DNA of 46,050 nucleotides from Aeromonadales bacterium (GTDB taxonomy: Bacteria > Pseudomonadota > Gammaproteobacteria > Enterobacterales > Succinivibrionaceae): positions 1 through 46,050 of the forward strand of contig JAAYPN010000084.1 of the NCBI GenBank assembly GCA_012519775.1, read 5' to 3'. The translations under genes and the position numbers were made by a program. Below, piece after piece: positions 20,442-29,538 of the stretch; position 1 is the stretch's first letter; the number at the start of each line of letters is the position of its first letter. The notes beneath the pieces are model-generated. The model had not been told where the DNA came from and made no database searches. It worked only from the letters and a program-made list of their open reading frames with translations.

Positions 20442-20576
20442 CTGTGTAACCATTTGATAAATGATGAAAAAATGTAAATTAACGCACAATTATGAAATCC
20501 AAAAGTGGCTTTGTTTTATTTATATCTTATAGTAAGGTTATGTACAAAGGTATAGATAAGAACTAGGAGTTAACGT

Positions 20577-21497
20577 ATGAAACAGTATAACCGTATATTA
20601 GTGGTAGCAGAGCCCAAAAAGGATGTGCAGGTTGCTTTAAAGCGTGCGTTAGACATTACCAGGTTCAATCCAAGAGCTGTAATTACCTTTTTAAGAGTTG
20701 CCTATGACTATTCATATGATCTTCTCATTCTAAACAAGCTCAAGGAAAAGCCTGTTCACGATGATATTGAACAGACCTATATTGAGAGCATGGAAAAGAC
20801 CATTGAACTTTACAGAAATCAGTGCAATTCAGAGACTACCATTATTCCAAAGGTGGTTGAAAGTAAAGATGTTGGTGAGGCCGTTGTTGATGAAATCAAC
20901 GGTGGTAAATATGATTTAATCATTAAAGCCGCCAACCATCACGGTGTTTTAGACTCAATTATCTTTACCCCTATTGACTGGTATATCCTAAGAAAATCTC
21001 AGATCCCTGTTATCATTGCAAAGGATACTAACTTTGCTGAAGGCGGTAATATTGTCGTATGTGTGGATTTCTCTGTTAAAGAGCATTCACTTGCAAATAC
21101 CGCAATGCTTCGCGAAGCTCAGATTCTAGCTAAACTTACCAAGGGCACTATTCATTTAGTAAACTCAGCACCTGTATACCTTCCAAGTATCATGCTTGAG
21201 GTTCCTCACTACTCTCCTGCCTTATATGAGGAGAATGTTGTTAAAGAGCATAAGAACAGACTAAGAGCTTTTGCTCAGAAACACCATATTCCAGAAAGTC
21301 AGTGTCATACCCGGGAAGGTATGCCTGATGATGTGATCCCACAGATCTGCAATGAGCTTAATGCACGTGCAGTATTTATCGGATCAGCAGGTCGTACCGG
21401 CGTAATGGCAGCACTAATAGGTAATACCTGTGAGGAAATCGTTGATGATATCGATGCTGATTTATATGTGCTAAACAGCAAGACCATCAACAAATAA
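20577..21497 (+). CDS. uspE: Universal stress protein UspE
   Basis: Tandem Usp domains; C-terminal IGSAGRTGVMAALIGNTCEEIVDDIDADLYVL resembles UspE. Confidence 0.85.
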   Translation: MKQYNRILVVAEPKKDVQVALKRALDITRFNPRAVITFLRVAYDYSYDLLILNKLKEKPVHDDIEQTYIESMEKTIELYRNQCNSETTIIPKVVESKDVGEAVVDEINGGKYDLIIKAANHHGVLDSIIFTPIDWYILRKSQIPVIIAKDTNFAEGGNIVVCVDFSVKEHSLANTAMLREAQILAKLTKGTIHLVNSAPVYLPSIMLEVPHYSPALYEENVVKEHKNRLRAFAQKHHIPESQCHTREGMPDDVIPQICNELNARAVFIGSAGRTGVMAALIGNTCEEIVDDIDADLYVLNSKTINK

Positions 21498-21545
21498 TCA
21501 AAATTGGCAAAAGACAGACAAACTATTCATATTTAGTTGTCGTAA

Positions 21546-21587
21546 GCGCCGCAGATACAAATTCCACTTTTTCTGTGGCGCCTTTTT
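21546..21587 (+). terminator. Probable terminator after uspE
   Basis: gcgccgcag ... ctgtggcgc stem (one G-T pair) followed by cctttttg. Confidence 0.6.
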
Positions 21588-21746
21588 GCGCATATCTAAA
21601 GCATATCTTCAGTTTAATAAAGTTTTTCTGCTCTATTTTTGAATATTAGATTTATATATTAAGCAAACTGCACTAAAATTGGTGCGTCATTTTTATCTGA
21701 CAAATAAATTCGCTACAATCTAGAAAAAATAAATAGAGCTTTAATC

Positions 21747-22686
21747 ATGTCAGATCTTAATAAATGCCTATACAGTACTTTTAATCTTTCTAGTAGGTTA
21801 TCTGTTTAAGCGCTTTAGCCTGGTGGATATAGCAACTGCCAGAAAACTATCCTATGTAGTAATGTATGTAACTCTTCCTTGTGCAATCTTATTTGGAAAT
21901 TCGCAGGGAATTGAAATTGAATTAATCCTCTTTTTTATTCTGCTCATTGCCTTTGCTGTAATTTTTCCTCTTTCTGTTTGTTGGATTTTTCTCTATCACA
22001 AAGATCCTGACCGCTGTGTTTAATCCATGCTCAATTTAGGTGGATTTAATATCGGTAACTTTGTTCTGCCATTCATGCATAATGTGTTAACACCTGAGGG
22101 TTTTATTGCGCTGTGCCTATTTGATGTGATAAACGCCTTCTTCTGCTTTGGCGGTGTTTACTGCATGGCTTTATGGTTTAACAGAAAAGGCTTTGTAACA
22201 AAAGATCATATCGATTTAAAGAGAATTATAATTGAGCTTTCAAAGTCAGTTACCTCATACTGCTGCATCATCTCAATCTGTCTTTCAGCACTATCCATTC
22301 ATATTGATGAGACCATTTTGCATCCATTGAAGGTAATAGGAGGCTCTAATACCTTCTTATGCATGTTCATCATTGGTGTGGCTTTGAACTTTGATATTTC
22401 AATTGCAAAATTATCAGGCATTATAAAAATGCTGTTTTTGCGTTATGGACTTGCGCTGACAGCTGCTGTTGCCTTATGGACTCTTCTTCCATACAGCAAT
22501 GATGTGAAACTTATTCTTGTGGTGATTGTATTTGCGCCTATCACTTCTTTTGCACCAATTACAGCAATCAGAAGTCTGCCTGAGTTTGCTGAGGATTCGG
22601 CTAATCTGAACATGGTTTCTGTAATTACCTCAGTAATTATTATTACTGCTATAAATACACTGATACCACTTATTATGTCACTATAA
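21747..22686 (+). pseudogene. AEC-family transporter (auxin efflux carrier/malonate permease-like), disrupted
   Basis: ATG TCA GAT CTT (+A) ATA AAT GCC TAT ACA GTA... reconstructs MSDLINAYTVLLIFLVGYLFKRFSLVDIATARKLSYVV. Extra A at 21759/21760, then in-frame TAA at 22021-22023 (..DRCV*SMLNLGGFNIGNF..). Confidence 0.8.
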
Positions 22687-22688
22687 AA

Positions 22689-23441
22689 TTATTTATAAGC
22701 GATAACGTAATGCCACTTCCAGGTAAGCCTAACGCCTTTATCGCTTTTATAGTTCTGCTCATACTTTTCAATAAACTCGTTCAATTGAGTTTTTGTCCAG
22801 ATCCTTCCAGATAACCCGCTTACACCAGTACGCTTAAAGCTTCTTAACATGCTTTTCACGTCTTTATAGTAAAGTACGATTTCTCGTGGCATTAGAGTGT
22901 AACAAGGGAAAATTCCTGAGAGCATTTTCTGAAGAGTTTTCTGATATTTATAGGCAAGAGATAAACCCGAGCAGTGTTTAATCTCGGCAAAATTTCCCTC
23001 AGAAAAAATTGAAAAGGCAAGACAGCCATTGTCTTTTAGGTAGTATTTGAAATCTTTTAAAACTTTTTCAAGATCACTCATCCACTGCAGGCAGGCATTA
23101 GATATGATTAAATCGAATCGGTCCTGCTCTTTAAAATCAAGCGACTCGGCATCTTTTATAAGATAGGATACGCGCTCACTTTCTGGTACTGCGTTTTTGC
23201 AGTGCAATAGCATAGACTTGCTAATGTCATTTAGTATAAGGTGTTTAAAATCAAGATTATCAGCAATCATTTTTGATAAAAGACCTGTACCGCAGCCGAT
23301 CTCTAAGATTTCATCATATGGCTGAGATTCAACTCTATCAATAAGCTCACGTGCCATGACCGCCTGGACATTGGCATCATTCTGATAACTATCAGAGGCT
23401 CTTGAAAAACGCTGCTCTACTAAATTCTTGTTAACTAACAT
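22689..23441 (-). CDS. bioC: Malonyl-ACP O-methyltransferase
   Basis: Methyltransferase motif ILEIGCGTGLLSKMIAD, LIISNACLQWMSDL; next to bioG and bioF. Confidence 0.9.
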   Translation of the reverse strand: MLVNKNLVEQRFSRASDSYQNDANVQAVMARELIDRVESQPYDEILEIGCGTGLLSKMIADNLDFKHLILNDISKSMLLHCKNAVPESERVSYLIKDAESLDFKEQDRFDLIISNACLQWMSDLEKVLKDFKYYLKDNGCLAFSIFSEGNFAEIKHCSGLSLAYKYQKTLQKMLSGIFPCYTLMPREIVLYYKDVKSMLRSFKRTGVSGLSGRIWTKTQLNEFIEKYEQNYKSDKGVRLTWKWHYVIAYK

Positions 23442-24100
23442 TATGACTCTAAAACTTTTTTTATTATATCAAGGCTATAATGAGCAATATCTTCACATAC
23501 AACAGATGTATCTGTCTTATCCCATGCTGATAGCTGATTTTTAGGAGTGATAATTTTATCTTTATTACCGACAATTGCCAAATCATAATTGAAATTTTCA
23601 ACAGATGGAATGATGGCAAGCTCTTTAATATAGTTTAATTCAGCCTTTAATGAATCAATGCTTCTTTTAGGTTTTGTATTGACATACTCCTGATACAGGG
23701 CTGCATTTAAACACATTCTACGAATGAATTTTGCGTAGGTATCCTCATTTAAGGCATCAATTGTAGCCTGCCACAAAACCATAGGAATACCGTAGTTATC
23801 ATCAATGCCGGCTATTGTACCGTTGATGGCTGTAGCTTTTGTAACCTTTGATAATAAAGATGCCTTATTAAGGACTTTAGGTGCAATCATTACACCCATT
23901 GACCAGGCAACAAGCTCAATTGCCTTGTAATTTTTCAGCTTTTCGCAGTCAAAATCTAATGACTCATAGTCATAAACAATAGCATAATCATCCTTTGTGC
24001 ACTCTTTTGTAACCTCAAAGGGAGTTGCATCCTGTCCATAACCTAAAAAGAACAGCTTTAGAGAGTCAGTGCCGTTTTGCTTTAAAAATTCAATTTTCAT
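23441..24100 (-). CDS. bioG: Pimeloyl-ACP methyl ester carboxylesterase BioG (DUF452)
   Basis: MKIEFLKQNGTDSLKLFFLGYGQDATPF.., VAWSMGVMIA (nucleophile elbow); position between bioF and bioC. Confidence 0.85.
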   Translation of the reverse strand: MKIEFLKQNGTDSLKLFFLGYGQDATPFEVTKECTKDDYAIVYDYESLDFDCEKLKNYKAIELVAWSMGVMIAPKVLNKASLLSKVTKATAINGTIAGIDDNYGIPMVLWQATIDALNEDTYAKFIRRMCLNAALYQEYVNTKPKRSIDSLKAELNYIKELAIIPSVENFNYDLAIVGNKDKIITPKNQLSAWDKTDTSVVCEDIAHYSLDIIKKVLES

Positions 24101-24102
24101 AA

Positions 24103-25266
24103 TCAGATTCTGAATGCTTTAATGGTTTTTGCTAGTTTCTCGACTTCACTATCTGTAAGTGATGCAGTAAGTGATAAGCGTAATCTTGCCTTGCCTAAAG
24201 GAACTGTAGGATGACGGATTGGCATTGCATAAAAACCGTTATCTCTAAAGAAGGCAAATGCCTTAATTGCCTTGTCATTATCGCCTGTAATAAAAGGAAT
24301 GATTTGAGATGATGACACGTTCTCATAACCGCACTCAATTAAGGTCTCATGAATAAAGTCACTGATTCTATACAATCTGTCTCTTAGTGCCTGTGCCTTT
24401 TGCATGTACTTTAACATAAAGGCATTGTGAGCAAAGGTAAATGGAGATAGCGCAGTTGAGAAGATTAAAGAGCGAGTGGTATTTATAAAGTAGTCATGAG
24501 CTACTTTATTTGATAAAAGACAGGCTCCCTGTGAGCCTAAACCTTTACCGAAGGTTGTCAGGATAAAATCAATGTCTGATAGCTTGTTCTCACTTGCGCA
24601 AAAACCTGCTCCATTATCGTTATAAAGACAGAATGAATGAGCCTCATCAACATAGATGTAAACATTGTCATAGCGCTTTTTTAAGGCAACTAAAGCATTT
24701 AAATCGCACTTGTCGCCATCCATACTAAAGACAGCTTCTGTAACAATGATAATAGAATCATATTTCTCATGATTTGCCTCAATAAGTCTTTGCAGGTGTT
24801 CATAATCATTATGAGCATAGCGAAGACATTTACCCTCAGCGCCCTTAATACCGTTGATAATTGATGCATGGGCAAGCTTATCTGCAATAATAAGATTCTC
24901 TTTAGTTGCAAGAGCTCCAATTAAACCGCTGTTAGCTGCAAAGCCGCTTGTAAAGAAAAGAGCTGATTTATTAAATAGTGACTCCATTACCTCTGTCGCC
25001 TCAAGGTAACTCTCATGAGCACCTGTAAGAAGTGGCGAACCAGATGAGCTTTGCCTGATATAAGGACCTGATACGCTATCTAAAAATTCCTTTGCAAGAT
25101 TAAGATTAGATGCAAGACCTAAATAATCATTTGAAGATAGGTTGATGTAATCTTTGTTATCTACGATAATTTTACTTTGATGCTGACTTTTAGCGACGAT
25201 AGTGCGCAGTTTTCCTGCCTTTAGATTCTCGTCTAAAAGCTGCTGCATGTTCATATATAAACTCAA
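24103..25266 (-). CDS. bioF: 8-amino-7-oxononanoate synthase
   Basis: INLSSNDYLGLASN, VDEAHSFCLYNDNGAGF, PLP lysine context TTFGKGLGSQGACLL. Confidence 0.93.
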   Translation of the reverse strand: MSLYMNMQQLLDENLKAGKLRTIVAKSQHQSKIIVDNKDYINLSSNDYLGLASNLNLAKEFLDSVSGPYIRQSSSGSPLLTGAHESYLEATEVMESLFNKSALFFTSGFAANSGLIGALATKENLIIADKLAHASIINGIKGAEGKCLRYAHNDYEHLQRLIEANHEKYDSIIIVTEAVFSMDGDKCDLNALVALKKRYDNVYIYVDEAHSFCLYNDNGAGFCASENKLSDIDFILTTFGKGLGSQGACLLSNKVAHDYFINTTRSLIFSTALSPFTFAHNAFMLKYMQKAQALRDRLYRISDFIHETLIECGYENVSSSQIIPFITGDNDKAIKAFAFFRDNGFYAMPIRHPTVPLGKARLRLSLTASLTDSEVEKLAKTIKAFRI

Positions 25267-25521
25267 AACAACCTTCTTATTTTTTAGATAATTATTTAGT
25301 TCTTCATTATATAGGTATCAGACATAAACTGCCTATTTAATCTTTTTTTGTCAATTCAGGCAATTAATAGGCGAACTGACTTTTAAAGAAGAATTTTTCA
25401 AAAAAAACACAGTATATTATACGTATATGCAAATTTTTTTATAAATCCCATGTATAATACTCAAACTTCCCCTATCAAAAGATTATAATATTGTCAAACT
25501 CAACGAAAATTAGGTAAAAAA

Positions 25522-26967
25522 GTGAGCATTTCAATTTCAGATCTTGAGCCAAAGGCGCTTTGGTCGATTTTTGACAGAGTTACATCTATTCCTCGCCCTT
25601 CAGGACATGAGCAGAAAATTGCTAAGTTTATTATGGATTTTGCAAAAGCTCATCAAAAATCCTGCACAATGGACGAAACAGGAAATGTCATTATCGAAGT
25701 TGAAAGCAATAATGGCAAAAATGCCCCCCTGGTAATTTTACAGGGTCACATGGATATGGTACCTGTTGTTGAATCAGGTTACAGCCATGACTTTTTAAAC
25801 GATCCTATCGATACCTACATTGACAATAATAAGGTTAAGGCTCATCACACCACTTTAGGTGCTGACAATGGTATTGCCATTGCAATGATGCTTGCTTTAA
25901 TCTCAGAACCATCATATAAGCACGGACCATTGCGTCTTATCTTTACAGTTGAGGAAGAAACCTCAATGAAAGGTGCCAGCCTTTTAGATAAGAAATATCT
26001 TCAGGGAGATTATCTAATCAATCTTGATTCTGAGGATAACGGCTATGTATTTGCAAGCTGTGCAGGCTCCTGCGATATCAACATCGGATTCGGTTACGAC
26101 ACTGTAAAAACAGAAAACACCAGATCACTTGAGATCTCATTAGATGGTTTCAACGGTGGTCATTCAGGTGCCGACATTCACCTAGGTCGCGCTAATGCCA
26201 TCAAGGTTTTAGCTACCATGCTAAATGATCTCGCTGAAGACTATGATTTCTTTATCGAATCAATCGATGGTGGCTTTGTAAGAAATTCAATTCCTACAAA
26301 GGCAAAGGTAACATTAGCGGTAGATGAGTGCGAGTTTGATGCTTTTAAGGATGCTGCAGTTAAATGCTTTAATGAGGTTTATGAGATTTTCAGTACAACC
26401 GATCCTAAAGCTACATGCACTTTAAAAGATACCGATACAGTAAACTCACTTGCCTACGCTCAGACACTTGATTTAATTCATTTACTTGTAGCTCTACCAG
26501 ATGGTATTGAGAGAATGTCACCTGTTTATGAGGGTATTGTTGAAACCTCTATAAATCTTGGTGTTGTAAAAACTCTTGATAATGCTATTGAGATTTCTCT
26601 ACTGCCTCGCTCATTATCAGGCAGAGCATTAGAAAAAGAGACTGCAAAGGTTTTAGCTTTATGTGACCTTACTGATTCAGTAGAGGTTAGTGTATCTAAT
26701 TTACATGAAGCATGGGAATCAGCTTCTCATACCCATTTAATTGAAGTTTTAGATAAGTGCTACAAGGAAATTACAGGATGTAATTTCAAAATCACAGCTC
26801 TTCATGCAGGAGTTGAATGTGCTCAGTTTGCAAAGGCTAATAAGGAATTACAGCTTATTTCCATTGGCCCAACCATTGAACACCCACACTCAATTGACGA
26901 GTGCTTGGATATTGAAGGCACAAATCAGATTTTTTCAACCGTATGTCGCGCTTTAGCGATACTTTAA
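25522..26967 (+). CDS. pepD: Aminoacyl-histidine dipeptidase (peptidase D, M20 family; GTG start)
   Basis: LEPKALWSIFDRVTSIPRPSGHEQKIAKFI, QGHMDMVP, LGADNGIAIAMMLAL, EEETSMKGA. Confidence 0.94.
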   Translation: MSISISDLEPKALWSIFDRVTSIPRPSGHEQKIAKFIMDFAKAHQKSCTMDETGNVIIEVESNNGKNAPLVILQGHMDMVPVVESGYSHDFLNDPIDTYIDNNKVKAHHTTLGADNGIAIAMMLALISEPSYKHGPLRLIFTVEEETSMKGASLLDKKYLQGDYLINLDSEDNGYVFASCAGSCDINIGFGYDTVKTENTRSLEISLDGFNGGHSGADIHLGRANAIKVLATMLNDLAEDYDFFIESIDGGFVRNSIPTKAKVTLAVDECEFDAFKDAAVKCFNEVYEIFSTTDPKATCTLKDTDTVNSLAYAQTLDLIHLLVALPDGIERMSPVYEGIVETSINLGVVKTLDNAIEISLLPRSLSGRALEKETAKVLALCDLTDSVEVSVSNLHEAWESASHTHLIEVLDKCYKEITGCNFKITALHAGVECAQFAKANKELQLISIGPTIEHPHSIDECLDIEGTNQIFSTVCRALAIL

Positions 26968-26985
26968 TAACAAGGAAGGCTCATT

Positions 26986-29046
26986 ATGCGTCAGAACACC
27001 AGTTCTCCACGATCATCACTTCCATTTCAGTGTTTCCACACCTGTTCTGCACCACATCTTGCTTCAAAGACTGCGGTTTTATTTGTACGTGGTGCTAATC
27101 ATAATCGTTTAAAGATTTCTATCGTTACCTTTGCACAAAACGAAGATCATACCAATGCTATGACCTACACAGGCTCATGCTCTGGTATTCACCGTTTTGA
27201 GGCACCTTTAAGCGCTGATAAGTCTCAGAATCTTTTAACATACTATTTCAAGATTGCACTTACAGATGAAAAATCTAATGTAGTTGACGTTGTATGGTAC
27301 AGTTCACTTGGTATGTCTCGTGAACCACCTCTAATGCAGCACTGCTACTCTATTGAGCTGTTCGATCCACATCCTCAATGGGCTTTAGATTCTGTTTTCT
27401 ATCAGATCTTCCCTGACAAGTTTGCCTCATCACGCGGTTACTTCACCGTAGATGGCAACAGAGTTCAGGCTGATGCTCCAATCAGAAATAAGGACTTTGA
27501 GTTTGTAAATATTGATGAAACTCACTGCGGCGGTGATTTAGATGGCGTTGCAGCCATGCTTCCATATATCAGAAGTCTAGGTTGTGACAGTATTTATCTG
27601 ACACCTGTTTTCAAGTCTCCTTCTGTTCACAAGTTTGATACAGAAGACTATGACATTGTTGATCCTCACTTTGGCGGTAACGGAGCTCTAAAGAGACTTC
27701 GTACTGTAGCTCTAGGCTATGAAATGAAGATCATCATGCACGGTAATTTCAATCACACAGGTGACTCACACCCATGGTTTGACAGACAGGAGCGTACCGG
27801 TAAAGGCGCACTTCGTCATAAGGATTCTCCATACCGTGAGATGTATACTTTCACCTCAGAAGGTGAGGCATACGTATCTGACAATAAGGCAAACTATCCA
27901 AAGCTTGACTACGCCAACTACTTAACCTGCCACGCTATTTTTGACGGTCCTAACAGCATCGTTAAAAAGTGGATCAGAAGTCCATATTCAATTGACGGCT
28001 GGGTTATCGATCACGCTTCACAGATTGGTGATAACGGCAGCGCCAAGAACAATTTAAAGCGTCTGTCTCAGATCTGTAAGTCAGCACGCAGCAGCCATTT
28101 AGACTGCCTGATGATAGGTCAGTTCGGTTCTGACCCTCGTTATGCAATCTGCTCTGATGGTAATGTTGACGGTACCATCAATTACACAGGTTTTATAAGC
28201 CCAATCCGTTCATTCTTTGGCGGTGTAAATCTGCAGGGCGATCCTATACCATACAGTGGTGAGGATTTAAAGCGCTGCTGTGAGGAATTCTCTGTTGGTG
28301 TTTCTCAGCAGGTAAAACTATGCCTTATAAATCAGCTTGATAACTACAAGCTGCCTCGTTTCTACGACATCATTGGTGCTGACAAGTATATGTATTTATC
28401 AGCTTTAGCATGTCTTTTCACCTGGCGTGGTATTCCTTGTCTGTATCAGGGCGATGAATTAGGTGATGTATTAGATAAATACGAGGTAGGTCCTCGCGGT
28501 CTTATTCCATTCCAGGCTCTAAAGGACAGACACGTAAGCGTTAATTCAAATGATGTACAGTCTGTAATCACGGAGCTGTCACATCTAAGACGTTCAAACC
28601 CAGCCTTCTCTAAAGGCTCAATGCTGTTTATCTGCGCAGGCGGTGCTTACTTTGGTTATATCAGACTGTTTGAAAACAGATTCAGTATCGTACTTGTAAA
28701 CGCATCTCGTCAGCAGGTTAAGATTGAGCAGGGCTCAATGCTCTTCCCTATTTTAGCAGCTATTTACATGCCTGAGGATTGCGGATCTGACGATTCAGCT
28801 GATTCTGGTGAAGATCTTTTAATTCCACTGTCAGGTCGCAATGTTCGTCGTTACGATCATGGTGGGGGTCTTGAGGGTCTATATGACATGTTAGCCCGTG
28901 AAACCATCAGCGTTAAGAGCTATGGTGCTACAAGAACAAGTCCAGAGTATGAGGAGAAATTCCTAAAGGAATTAACTCAGGGTAAGACTATTACCATTCC
29001 TCCACGCTCTACTGTTATTGCAGGCAACATTAAGAAAAAAGCCTAA
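26986..29046 (+). CDS. MalZ-like (GH13) family protein, probable catalytically inactive pseudoenzyme
   Basis: DSVFYQIFPDKFA, CGGDLDGVAAMLPYIRSLGCDSIYLTPVFKSPSVHKFDTEDYDIVDPHFGG align with maltodextrin glucosidase. Conserved regions read HGNFNH, GWVID, GQFGSD and QLDNYKLPRF instead of DxxxNH, GxRxD, GE and ..HD. Confidence 0.85.
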   Translation: MRQNTSSPRSSLPFQCFHTCSAPHLASKTAVLFVRGANHNRLKISIVTFAQNEDHTNAMTYTGSCSGIHRFEAPLSADKSQNLLTYYFKIALTDEKSNVVDVVWYSSLGMSREPPLMQHCYSIELFDPHPQWALDSVFYQIFPDKFASSRGYFTVDGNRVQADAPIRNKDFEFVNIDETHCGGDLDGVAAMLPYIRSLGCDSIYLTPVFKSPSVHKFDTEDYDIVDPHFGGNGALKRLRTVALGYEMKIIMHGNFNHTGDSHPWFDRQERTGKGALRHKDSPYREMYTFTSEGEAYVSDNKANYPKLDYANYLTCHAIFDGPNSIVKKWIRSPYSIDGWVIDHASQIGDNGSAKNNLKRLSQICKSARSSHLDCLMIGQFGSDPRYAICSDGNVDGTINYTGFISPIRSFFGGVNLQGDPIPYSGEDLKRCCEEFSVGVSQQVKLCLINQLDNYKLPRFYDIIGADKYMYLSALACLFTWRGIPCLYQGDELGDVLDKYEVGPRGLIPFQALKDRHVSVNSNDVQSVITELSHLRRSNPAFSKGSMLFICAGGAYFGYIRLFENRFSIVLVNASRQQVKIEQGSMLFPILAAIYMPEDCGSDDSADSGEDLLIPLSGRNVRRYDHGGGLEGLYDMLARETISVKSYGATRTSPEYEEKFLKELTQGKTITIPPRSTVIAGNIKKKA

Positions 29047-29055
29047 TTAAGTACT

Positions 29056-29080
29056 AGTACTCCTGAATCGCAGGAGTACT
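29056..29080. terminator. Hairpin between convergent genes, possible terminator
   Basis: agtactcctg-aatcg-caggagtact perfect stem; no strong T-tract. Confidence 0.45.
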
Positions 29081-29098
29081 TATATCCAATCCTAAATA

Positions 29099-29440
29099 TT
29101 AAAAATCTCTGTCATGATGTGATCTTTTAGGTTCGTCCATTCTGTTCATTGCATATTTGCCATGTTCGTGTTCAAAACGTGCCATTTCTTTTCTTTGATG
29201 TCTCTTATCGAAATTTGGACCGTGTCTTTTGGCAAACTTATGAGGCTTGTATTGGCCTTTGTGCATTGAAGGATGTTGATTGTCATATCCACCTTGACCA
29301 TAGCCATAGCTCTGATTATTGTCAGATTGCTGCACAGAAATTGTTGAGTTGCTGTTCTGATAGTAGAAGCCAACACTATCAGCATAAGCGCATGAACCTG
29401 TTGCCAGTACCAGTAAAGCTAATAGATGTCTTAATTTCAT
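29099..29440 (-). CDS. Small secreted, basic, histidine-rich protein of unknown function
   Basis: Signal peptide MKLRHLLALLVLATGSCAYA; mature part Gln/Asn/Gly/Tyr-rich, then His/Lys/Arg-rich (HKGQYKPHKFAKRHGPNFDKRHQRKEMARFEHEHGK...SHHDRDF). Confidence 0.65.
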   Translation of the reverse strand: MKLRHLLALLVLATGSCAYADSVGFYYQNSNSTISVQQSDNNQSYGYGQGGYDNQHPSMHKGQYKPHKFAKRHGPNFDKRHQRKEMARFEHEHGKYAMNRMDEPKRSHHDRDF

Positions 29441-29538
29441 ACAATTCTCCTAAAAGATATTTTGTATAAATTAAGTTACAGTAAAAGACTTAGATATTTA
29501 TTAGTATCAGGTGATCTAAAAGGCAGATCACCTTTGAA

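Noticed and set aside
25267-25521. BirA operator between bioF and pepD
   Set aside because: No convincing TTGTAAAC/GTTTACAA-type dyad, only AT-rich promoter-like sequence.
29149-29469. Forward 106-aa ORF and reverse 79-aa ORF overlapping the His-rich secreted protein
   Set aside because: Alternative frames of the same segment; only the 29099-29440 reverse frame has a signal peptide and coherent composition.
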